A DNA stretch of 13,386 nt from JAJKIP01 sp040509055 (lineage in GTDB: Bacteria; Bacteroidota; Bacteroidia; Chitinophagales; Chitinophagaceae), in assembly GCA_040509055.1 (NCBI GenBank), contig JBEVLT010000257.1:1-13386 (forward strand), in the 5' to 3' direction. The first letter of the stretch is position 1; each line of letters begins with the position of its first letter. The notes under the pieces are model-generated. The model was not told the origin of the DNA, did no database searches, and saw nothing but the letters and a program-made list of their open reading frames with translations. Shown here piece by piece: positions 7,466-13,386 of the stretch. Position numbers and translations under genes: made by a program.

Positions 7466-8761
7466 ATGAGCAATACAGTTATACAGGTAGAGAACGTAGC
7501 CAAACAGTACCGGCTGGGCGAAGTGGGCACGGGTACGCTGAGCCACGACCTGAAGCGGTGGTGGTCGCAGCTGCGGGGTAAGGGCGATCCTTACCTCCGG
7601 ATCGGCGAAGCCAATGACCGGGCCACGAAAGGAAACAGCGAGTATGTCTGGGCGCTGCAGGATATTAATTTTTCCGTGCAGAAGGGCGAAGTGCTGGGCA
7701 TCATCGGCCGCAATGGGGCCGGCAAAAGCACGCTGCTGAAAATTTTAAGCAAAACCACCTCGCCTACCACCGGCAATATCAAAGTAAAGGGACGGATTGC
7801 CAGCCTGCTGGAAGTTGGTACGGGGTTTCACCCGGAGCTGACGGGGCGGGAAAATATTTATCTCAACGGCGCCATCCTGGGCATGACCCGGCGCGAAATA
7901 CAAGGCAAGTTTGACGAGATCGTCGATTTCTCCGGCATTGAACGCTATATCGATACCCCGGTGAAGCGCTACAGCAGCGGCATGTATGTGCGGCTGGCCT
8001 TTGCCGTGGCGGCACACCTGGAGCCCGAGATCCTGATCGTGGATGAAGTGCTGGCCGTAGGCGATGCCGAGTTCCAGAAAAAATGCCTTGGCAAGATGAA
8101 GGACGTAAGCGTGAGCGGCGGCCGTACGGTCCTGTTTGTGAGCCATAACATGGCAGCCGTGGCAGCGCTGTGCGATAAAGGCCTGCTGATGAAGAACGGG
8201 CGGGTAGACCTGTTCAGCGATATCAATAACGTGATCTCTACCTACCTTACCCATGCCAAGGTGGAGAGCGATGGATTTGTGCGGTTTGACGGCACGGAAA
8301 AAGAACGGTTTGGTGAAAAGCAATATGCCAGGTTTAGCTCCATAGAGCTCCAGGATGTGGAAGGCAATACCACCGATCTGTTCAGCATGGGCGAAAAGAT
8401 GGTGATCAGGCTGGAAGCCGATGTATCCCGCACCAGCGACGATTTCGAGATCGGTATCGGCATCGGCAACCTGCACGAGGTGTTCCTGCATTACCTGGTT
8501 TCTACCTGGGAGGGCGTTTCGTCCATCAACAAAAAGGGCAGAACGGAAATCCGGGTGGAAATACCCAGGCTGTTGCTCTTTCCCGGTCATTACCTGATGA
8601 ATATCTGGATCTGCATCAAGGGTGCTTATTACGACGATGCCATCCACAATGCCATCAACTTCAAAGTGGAAGAAGGTAAGCTGAACGGGCACGATACCTA
8701 TTTTGAACGGTTTTCCAAGAATACCCAGGTGTATACACCTTCACAATGGACCATTAGCTAA
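7466..8761 (+). CDS. wzt: Polysaccharide ABC transporter ATPase with C-terminal glycan-binding domain (Wzt type)
   Basis: Cytoplasmic ATPase partner of the permease, 431 residues. The nucleotide-binding domain (about 1-250) shows Walker A GRNGAGKST (81-89), signature YSSGM (169-173), Walker B ILIVDEVLAVGD with D193/E194, and the switch SHN (226-228). It also carries the roughly 45-residue insertion before Walker A that is typical of Wzt/TagH proteins. Residues about 260-431 resemble the Wzt C-terminal domain, which in E. coli O8/O9a recognises the modified end of the finished chain and gates export. The methyltransferase genes directly downstream fit such a capped substrate, which is inference. 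I chose ATG at 7466 because homology begins there; a GTG at 7436 in the same frame would add ten unconvincing residues. Confidence 0.93.
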   Translation: MSNTVIQVENVAKQYRLGEVGTGTLSHDLKRWWSQLRGKGDPYLRIGEANDRATKGNSEYVWALQDINFSVQKGEVLGIIGRNGAGKSTLLKILSKTTSPTTGNIKVKGRIASLLEVGTGFHPELTGRENIYLNGAILGMTRREIQGKFDEIVDFSGIERYIDTPVKRYSSGMYVRLAFAVAAHLEPEILIVDEVLAVGDAEFQKKCLGKMKDVSVSGGRTVLFVSHNMAAVAALCDKGLLMKNGRVDLFSDINNVISTYLTHAKVESDGFVRFDGTEKERFGEKQYARFSSIELQDVEGNTTDLFSMGEKMVIRLEADVSRTSDDFEIGIGIGNLHEVFLHYLVSTWEGVSSINKKGRTEIRVEIPRLLLFPGHYLMNIWICIKGAYYDDAIHNAINFKVEEGKLNGHDTYFERFSKNTQVYTPSQWTIS

Positions 8762-8795
8762 AGTCAAACAATTGACCCATACCCGTACCATTATT

Positions 8796-9443
8796 ATGAA
8801 AACACAACAAACAGAATTCTGGACCGGTACTTTTGGCAAAGAGTATACGGATCGTAATCCTCAAAGTCTTGAGCAATCTGACCAGGCGCATTTAAACAGT
8901 TATGGTGTGCTGAGAAGCCAGCTGAACGAAGAGTTTATCGGCAGCCTGGACAGGGATGCCCGGATACTGGAAGTGGGCTGTAATGTAGGCATACAATTGC
9001 TGCACCTGCAAAGAATGGGGTTCAGGAATTTGTATGGTATCGAATTGCAGCCCTACGCAGTAGAGAAGGCAAAAAAGATCACCCATGGTATCAACATCAT
9101 CCAGGGATCGGGGTTTGATATCCCGTTCAAAGATGGTTTTTTTGACCTCGTTTATACCAACGGCGTGCTGATCCATATCGCTCCGGCCGATCTGCCGCTT
9201 GTCATGCGGGAAATGATCCGCTGCTCAAGGCAATACGTTTGGGGGTTTGAATATTTTTCAGAGGAGCAGCGCGAGATCCCGTACCGGGGGAATAACGGTT
9301 ATATGTGGAAAATGGACTATTCAGGAGAATTTCTCAGGACAGACCCGCGCCTGGTGAAGGTGAAGGAAAAGCTCTTCCCGTATGCCAGCGAGGCCGAGAA
9401 GGGCAATACAGATGTGATGTACCTCCTCGAAAAAAAGTCCTGA
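8796..9443 (+). CDS. SAM methyltransferase, pseudaminic-acid-associated methylase-like
   Basis: Class I SAM-dependent methyltransferase of 215 residues. Motif I is ILEVGCNVG (57-65), followed by the acidic GIELQPYAVEKA region (81-92) and YTNGVLIHI (110-118). The N-terminus TEFWTGTFGKEYTDRN matches, from memory, the hallmark of the family named 'pseudaminic acid biosynthesis-associated methylase' (TIGR03587), whose members sit in pse clusters. Its reaction is not established to my knowledge; O- or N-methylation of pseudaminic acid or a precursor is the obvious guess. I chose ATG at 8796; an upstream in-frame TTG at 8703 would run back into wzt and adds no conserved residues. The gene lies 34 bases after wzt, and sampled blocks are nearer 47% GC than wzt. 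Confidence 0.85.
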   Translation: MKTQQTEFWTGTFGKEYTDRNPQSLEQSDQAHLNSYGVLRSQLNEEFIGSLDRDARILEVGCNVGIQLLHLQRMGFRNLYGIELQPYAVEKAKKITHGINIIQGSGFDIPFKDGFFDLVYTNGVLIHIAPADLPLVMREMIRCSRQYVWGFEYFSEEQREIPYRGNNGYMWKMDYSGEFLRTDPRLVKVKEKLFPYASEAEKGNTDVMYLLEKKS

Positions 9444-9509
9444 CGTTTTATTCAGAAAGGCAGTATGGTTCAGCCTGCTTCCCGATAATACCTATATACT
9501 TATACACCA

Positions 9510-10412
9510 ATGAGCACTAAGCAAAGTATTAAGAAAGCCCTGTCAAAATATTATCATCCCGTCAAAAATTATCTGCAGCGCTCAAAGAACAAAAAGACCA
9601 TCATTGAGTTCAAAAAAGATATCTGGCAAACGGACGAGATCTCGAAGGCCTTTATCAAGGGTAGCGACAGCGGGAACGTGGTTGCCGCTGAAATGATGGA
9701 CAAGGAAGTGAACGAATTTTTCCTGGCCCAGTGCAAGCCGACCGATGCGGTGCTGGATATCGGTTGCGGGCATGGCATTGTAAGCGAATACCTGGCGGAG
9801 CATGGCATACCCGTAACGGCAGCCGACATCAGCGAAAAGCTGCTGGAGGAGTTCAGGACACGGATCGCAGGAAAGAACCTGCCGGTGGAGATCGTAAGGG
9901 CCGATGCATACAAGCAGCCTTTTGCCGATAACCGCTTCGATGTAGTGGTAGCGCGCATGTTCCTGCCTCACTTCCCGGACTGGCCGGTGGTGCTGAGGGA
10001 AATGACAAGGGTCACCAAACCCGGCGGTAAGCTGCTGGTCCATTTCTGCTCGGCAGAGAATGTAGCATTTGGCAAAAAGATCGGGCAGCATGATTGCTCA
10101 TTCGGCACTACGCCCGACACCATCAATCCCTGGCTTTATTATGCCGATGCGGATGACAAAGAGCTGAAGCGCGTGGCCGCGGCTACCGGGCTGCAGCTGG
10201 TATCCCGCACTCCCATTTCGTTTTTCCTGGGCAACCGGCTCTTTGGCTACCAGCTGGGCACCGAAGCCTATAATGCCTATACCAAAGAAATGGAAGGCTT
10301 CCTGAAAGACGAGCGGGTGAAAGAATTTGTGAGCTGGTTTGACAGGAACATCACCACACAGTTTGCACCGGTCATGAGCTACCTGAATATTATCACCTTT
10401 GTAAAAAAATAA
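9510..10412 (+). CDS. Class I SAM-dependent methyltransferase of unknown substrate
   Basis: Predicted methyltransferase of 300 residues. Motif I is VLDIGCGHG (81-89), an acidic residue at D106 (PVTAADISEK) is suited to the SAM ribose, and FDVVVARMFLPHF resembles motif IV. EMTRVTKPGGKLLVHF is the typical post-motif strand of methyltransf_11-like enzymes. A basic, lysine-rich N-terminal extension of about 30 residues precedes the fold and could help it stay near the membrane or a glycan acceptor. The C-terminal third (about 190-300) is not recognised and may bind the substrate. The gene sits between the other methyltransferase and pseB. Its TAA shares its last base with the ATG of pseB, so translation is probably coupled. 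Sugar methylation is inferred from context only. Confidence 0.85.
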   Translation: MSTKQSIKKALSKYYHPVKNYLQRSKNKKTIIEFKKDIWQTDEISKAFIKGSDSGNVVAAEMMDKEVNEFFLAQCKPTDAVLDIGCGHGIVSEYLAEHGIPVTAADISEKLLEEFRTRIAGKNLPVEIVRADAYKQPFADNRFDVVVARMFLPHFPDWPVVLREMTRVTKPGGKLLVHFCSAENVAFGKKIGQHDCSFGTTPDTINPWLYYADADDKELKRVAAATGLQLVSRTPISFFLGNRLFGYQLGTEAYNAYTKEMEGFLKDERVKEFVSWFDRNITTQFAPVMSYLNIITFVKK

Positions 10413-11461
10413 TGATGCTGGATTTTAATGATAAATCGATCCTGATCACCGGTGGCACCGGTTCTTTTGGAAAGGCATTTGTAAAGACCATTCTGCAGCG
10501 CTGGCCCGGCATCCGGCGGCTGGTGATTTATTCGCGGGATGAGCAGAAGCAATTCCAGATGGCCCAGGATTTCCCGGTATCGGAGCACCCGGGCCTCCGC
10601 TACTTTATCGGCGATGTGCGGGATTTTGAGCGGCTGAAAAGGGCCTGCCAGGGCATCGATTATATTGTGCATGCGGCCGCTATGAAACATGTGCCCATTG
10701 CCGAGTACAACCCGGATGAATGTGTAAAGACCAATATCGGCGGTGCGGAAAACGTGATCCGCGCTTCGCTGGATACGTCGGTGCAGCGCATTGTAGCGCT
10801 CTCCACAGATAAGGCCTGTGCGCCGATCAACCTATACGGCGCCACCAAGCTTACGTCGGATAAATTATTCATTGCGGCCAACAATATCCGCGGCAGCAAG
10901 GAGATCCGTTTTTCGGTGGTGCGCTATGGCAACGTGATGGGCTCCAACGGTTCGGTCATTCCGTTTTTCCTGAAGAAAAGACAGGAGGGCGTGCTGCCGA
11001 TCACCGATACTGACATGACACGGTTCAACATTTCCCTGTCGGAAGGAGTGGATATGGTGCTGCATGCGCTGGATACCGCCTGGGGCGGGGAGCTGTTTGT
11101 ACCCAAGATCCCTTCGTATAAAATAACCGATGTGGCAGAAGCCATTGGTCCTGACTGCGAACACCGCGTGGTAGGCATCCGGCCCGGCGAAAAAATACAC
11201 GAGGAGATGATCACGACATCGGACTCCTTCCTGACCTATGACCTGGGCAAGTATTACGTGATCCTGCCTTCTACCAGCAGTTGGCAGATAAGCGATTTTA
11301 TCGGGCATTTCAAAGCCGTAAAAGTGCCGCAGGGATTCAGCTATAATTCCGGTTCCAATACCGAGTGGCTGACCGTGGAGGATATCCGCAGCCTGGTCAC
11401 CGAACATGTAGACCCTACTTTCAAAATCAATAAGGTGCATGAAAGCAATACCGTACGGTAG
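10412..11461 (+). CDS. pseB: UDP-GlcNAc 4,6-dehydratase (inverting), PseB
   Basis: First enzyme of CMP-pseudaminic acid synthesis. It converts UDP-GlcNAc to UDP-2-acetamido-2,6-dideoxy-beta-L-arabino-hexos-4-ulose in the cytoplasm with bound NADP. The short-chain dehydrogenase fold shows GGTGSFG (14-20) for cofactor binding, the FIGDVRD stretch (65-71), HAAAMKHVPIAEYNP (87-101), STDKA (131-135) and YGATK (142-146). GIRPGEKIHEEMI near residue 260 is also typical of PseB/FlaA1. At 349 residues it is close to known PseB lengths. ATGs at 10412 and 10415 are both possible; the second gives active-site numbering (D132, K133, Y141) like that recalled for H. pylori FlaA1. It overlaps the upstream stop by one base and pseC by 23 bases. 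Confidence 0.96.
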   Translation: MMLDFNDKSILITGGTGSFGKAFVKTILQRWPGIRRLVIYSRDEQKQFQMAQDFPVSEHPGLRYFIGDVRDFERLKRACQGIDYIVHAAAMKHVPIAEYNPDECVKTNIGGAENVIRASLDTSVQRIVALSTDKACAPINLYGATKLTSDKLFIAANNIRGSKEIRFSVVRYGNVMGSNGSVIPFFLKKRQEGVLPITDTDMTRFNISLSEGVDMVLHALDTAWGGELFVPKIPSYKITDVAEAIGPDCEHRVVGIRPGEKIHEEMITTSDSFLTYDLGKYYVILPSTSSWQISDFIGHFKAVKVPQGFSYNSGSNTEWLTVEDIRSLVTEHVDPTFKINKVHESNTVR

Positions 11462-12632
11462 GCAATCCATCTCCGAAGAAGATATCCGGGCGGTAACGGA
11501 AGTATTGCAATCGGATTTTCTGACCCAGGGACCCCGGATCGGGGAGTTCGAAGCTGCCTTTGCCGGCTATATTGGCTGCAAATACGCCGTGGCGATATCC
11601 AATGGTACAGCCGCCCTGCACCTGGCCGCCCTGGCGCTGGGTGTGCAGGAAGGCGATAAAGTGATCACGACCCCGATCACGTTTGCGGCCAGCGGCAACT
11701 GTATCAAGTATTGCGGCGGCGAAGTGGTCTTTGCCGACATTGATCCTGCTACCTACCTGGTCGATATCGACGCGGTCAAAAACCTGCTGGCTGCTGCTCC
11801 GCGGGGTACCTATAAAGGAATTATCCCGGTAGATCTTGCGGGCAAAGCCGTGGACCTGGAGCGCCTCAAACAGCTGGCTGATGAGTATGGCTGCTGGATC
11901 ATCGAGGATGCCTGCCATGCACCCGGCGGTTATTTCACCGACAGCAAGGGCAACCAGCAATGGTGCGGCAATGGCAATTTTGCCGAGCTGTCTGTTTTCT
12001 CCTTTCACCCGGTAAAGCATATTGCCTGCGGCGAAGGCGGCATGATCACGACCAACAACGAAGACCTCTATAAAAAATTATTGGTCCTGCGCACCCATGG
12101 CATCACCCGCGATGCCGCCGGTTTTTCGAATACAAAAGAATGGGCAGCCGGCAATGCGGCGGTTGCACCGGACGGTTACCCGGGCTGGTATATGGAAATG
12201 CAGGAGCTGGGGTATAATTGCCGGTTGACCGATTTCCAGGCAGCGCTGGGCCTTTCGCAGTTGAAAAAAGCAGAGAAAGGATTGGTACGGCGCAGGGAGA
12301 TCGCAAAGAACTATGCCGGGGCCTTCCACGGCAAATCCTGGCTGAAAGGACAATCCGGTTTTGATGAAAGCCATGCCTATCATCTGTACATCATCGAGGT
12401 GGATGACCGGCTGGGATTGTACAATCATTTACGCAAGCACAACATTTACGCACAGGTACATTATATTCCCATGCACCTGATGCCATATTACAGGAACCAG
12501 GGACATGCAGAAGGCGAGCTGCCGCAGGCAGAGACCTATTATAGCCGCTGCCTGAGCCTGCCGATGTTCCCGACATTGACCGAAGCCGAACAACAGTACG
12601 TGATCGATTCTATTTGTGCTTATTACGCGTGA
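11439..12632 (+). CDS. pseC: UDP-4-amino-4,6-dideoxy-L-AltNAc transaminase, PseC
   Basis: PLP-dependent aminotransferase of the DegT/DnrJ/EryC1 family, 397 residues. It converts the PseB 4-keto product to UDP-4-amino-4,6-dideoxy-N-acetyl-beta-L-altrosamine, using glutamate as amino donor. Visible landmarks are SNGTAAL (54-60) for phosphate binding, the ITTPITFAAS strand (76-85), IIEDACHA with D157 against the PLP pyridine nitrogen, and SFHPVKHIACGEGG with the Schiff-base lysine K193. 'QVHYIPMHLMPYY' near residue 340 matches the C-terminal part of PseC proteins. Its start lies inside the pseB reading frame (23-base overlap) and its stop overlaps the pseF start as GTGA, so the three genes are tightly coupled. 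Confidence 0.95.
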   Translation: MKAIPYGRQSISEEDIRAVTEVLQSDFLTQGPRIGEFEAAFAGYIGCKYAVAISNGTAALHLAALALGVQEGDKVITTPITFAASGNCIKYCGGEVVFADIDPATYLVDIDAVKNLLAAAPRGTYKGIIPVDLAGKAVDLERLKQLADEYGCWIIEDACHAPGGYFTDSKGNQQWCGNGNFAELSVFSFHPVKHIACGEGGMITTNNEDLYKKLLVLRTHGITRDAAGFSNTKEWAAGNAAVAPDGYPGWYMEMQELGYNCRLTDFQAALGLSQLKKAEKGLVRRREIAKNYAGAFHGKSWLKGQSGFDESHAYHLYIIEVDDRLGLYNHLRKHNIYAQVHYIPMHLMPYYRNQGHAEGELPQAETYYSRCLSLPMFPTLTEAEQQYVIDSICAYYA

Positions 12633-13324
12633 GCAATGTAGCCATCATAACGGCAAGGGGCGGCAGCAAGCGCATCCCGCGAAAGAACATTAAACCGTTT
12701 CAGGGGAAGCCGATCATTGCTTACCCGATCGAAGCGGCGTTGCAATCCGGCTTATTTGACCTGGTAATGGTATCGACCGACGATGAAGAGATCGCCGGCA
12801 TCTCAAAACAATACGGTGCGGAAGTGCCGTTTTACAGAAGCCCGGACAACTCCGATGACTATGCCGGCACCGGCGCGGTGATGGTGGAAGTGCTGCAGCA
12901 ATTGAAAGATATCGGGAAAACCTTTGACTATGCCTGCTGCCTGTACCCGACCGCTCCCTTTGTTTCGGTACACAGCCTGCAGGAATCGTTTCGCCTGCTG
13001 CAGGAAAAACGATATGACAGTGTATTCCCGGTCTGTGCGTTCAGCTTCCCCATCCTGCGCAGCCTGAAGATGAACCCGGATGGCCGGGTGGAAATGAATT
13101 TTCCTGAAAACTTTGCCAGGCGCTCCCAGGACCTGCCGCCGGCCTATCATGATGCCGGGCAGTTTTACTGGACCAGGGTGGAGGCGTTTGAGCAGGATCC
13201 GAAGCTGTATACTGCCAACTCGGGCGCCATCGTGCTCAGCGAACTCGAAGTGCAGGATATCGACAATGAATCGGACTGGGCGCTGGCGGAGATAAAATAT
13301 TCGATGCTGAAACGAAGCGTATAA
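12629..13324 (+). CDS. pseF: Pseudaminic acid cytidylyltransferase, PseF
   Basis: Cytoplasmic enzyme that activates pseudaminic acid with CTP to CMP-Pse, the donor for glycosyltransferases. The 231-residue protein is of family length. The N-terminal nucleotide site ITARGGSKRIPRKNIKPF is diagnostic of CMP-nonulosonate synthetases, followed by VSTDDEEIA and the YPTAPF strand. 'YHDAGQFYW' near residue 170 is typical of PseF. I chose GTG at 12629: it overlaps the pseC stop as GTGA, and conserved sequence starts two codons later. A TTG at 12614 in the same frame would add five residues with no support. Its presence together with pseB and pseC argues for a real nonulosonic acid pathway rather than just a UDP-amino sugar. 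Confidence 0.94.
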   Translation: MSNVAIITARGGSKRIPRKNIKPFQGKPIIAYPIEAALQSGLFDLVMVSTDDEEIAGISKQYGAEVPFYRSPDNSDDYAGTGAVMVEVLQQLKDIGKTFDYACCLYPTAPFVSVHSLQESFRLLQEKRYDSVFPVCAFSFPILRSLKMNPDGRVEMNFPENFARRSQDLPPAYHDAGQFYWTRVEAFEQDPKLYTANSGAIVLSELEVQDIDNESDWALAEIKYSMLKRSV

Positions 13325-13386
13325 GATTGCTTCAACAGATAGCGTACGGCCTTCTGCAGACCCTTATAGGGTTTCTTCTGCCAGCG
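13325..13386. other. Unassigned tail after pseF
   Basis: No gene can be assigned. Two plus-strand frames stay open to the window edge without a good start, and the minus strand also allows a short tail ending at 13364-13366. A five-pair hairpin (ACCCT/AGGGT, 13360-13372) is followed by a pyrimidine-rich stretch but is too short to call a terminator. Whether the pse genes continue (pseG, pseH or pseI) cannot be decided from here. Confidence 0.4.

Noticed and set aside
7745..8692. Minus-strand open frame (315 residues) opposite wzt
   Set aside because: It is antisense to a well-supported ABC ATPase, has no recognisable motif, and its His/Gln-rich composition is typical of a shadow frame.
13360..13372. 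Hairpin ACCCT-TAT-AGGGT as operon terminator
   Set aside because: The stem has only five pairs with a three-base loop and no true T-run, and the operon probably continues.

Overview
The window is one plus-strand gene cluster for making and exporting a cell-surface polysaccharide. It looks like Bacteroidota DNA of fairly high GC, plausibly Chitinophagales. The reasons are short A/T-rich sequences instead of Shine-Dalgarno motifs before the starts, a short one-SLBB Wza-type lipoprotein followed directly by a Wzz/tyrosine-kinase fusion, and one candidate TAnnTTTG promoter box in the leader. The lineage is an inference; no rRNA or marker gene is present.

Layout. Bases 1-461 hold no convincing complete gene. 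They contain a strong stem-loop with a T-run (348-398) lying 63 bases before the first start. Ten genes follow on the same strand with gaps of 66 bases or less, several overlapping, so they probably form one operon: (1) Wza-like outer-membrane export lipoprotein, 462-1220; (2) Wzc-like co-polymerase/BY-kinase with a 14-tyrosine GY-rich tail, 1225-3648; (3) a 964-residue fusion of an asparagine-synthetase-like amidotransferase and a GT4 glycosyltransferase, 3664-6558; (4) Wzm/TagG-type ABC permease, 6580-7434; (5) Wzt-type ATPase with a C-terminal glycan-recognition domain, 7466-8761; (6) methyltransferase resembling the pseudaminic-acid-associated methylase family, 8796-9443; (7) a second SAM methyltransferase, 9510-10412; (8) pseB, 10412-11461; (9) pseC, 11439-12632; (10) pseF, 12629-13324. 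The last 62 bases cannot be assigned.

How the genes fit together. PseB and PseC perform the first two steps from UDP-GlcNAc toward pseudaminic acid, and PseF makes the CMP-activated sugar. PseH, PseG and PseI are not in the window and would be expected downstream or elsewhere. The fusion protein could add a sugar and amidate a carboxylate on the glycan or its precursor. The methyltransferases could modify the nonulosonate or cap the chain. Wzm/Wzt would move the lipid-linked glycan across the inner membrane, and the Wza and Wzc relatives would serve in outer-membrane export and its control. No initiating phosphoglycosyltransferase, Wzx or Wzy is visible.

Most worth following up: the amidotransferase-GT4 fusion, including loss of a glutamate usually present in its synthetase site; the pairing of Wza/Wzc parts with a Wzm/Wzt exporter; the terminator-like structure in the leader; and the methylase next to the pse genes.
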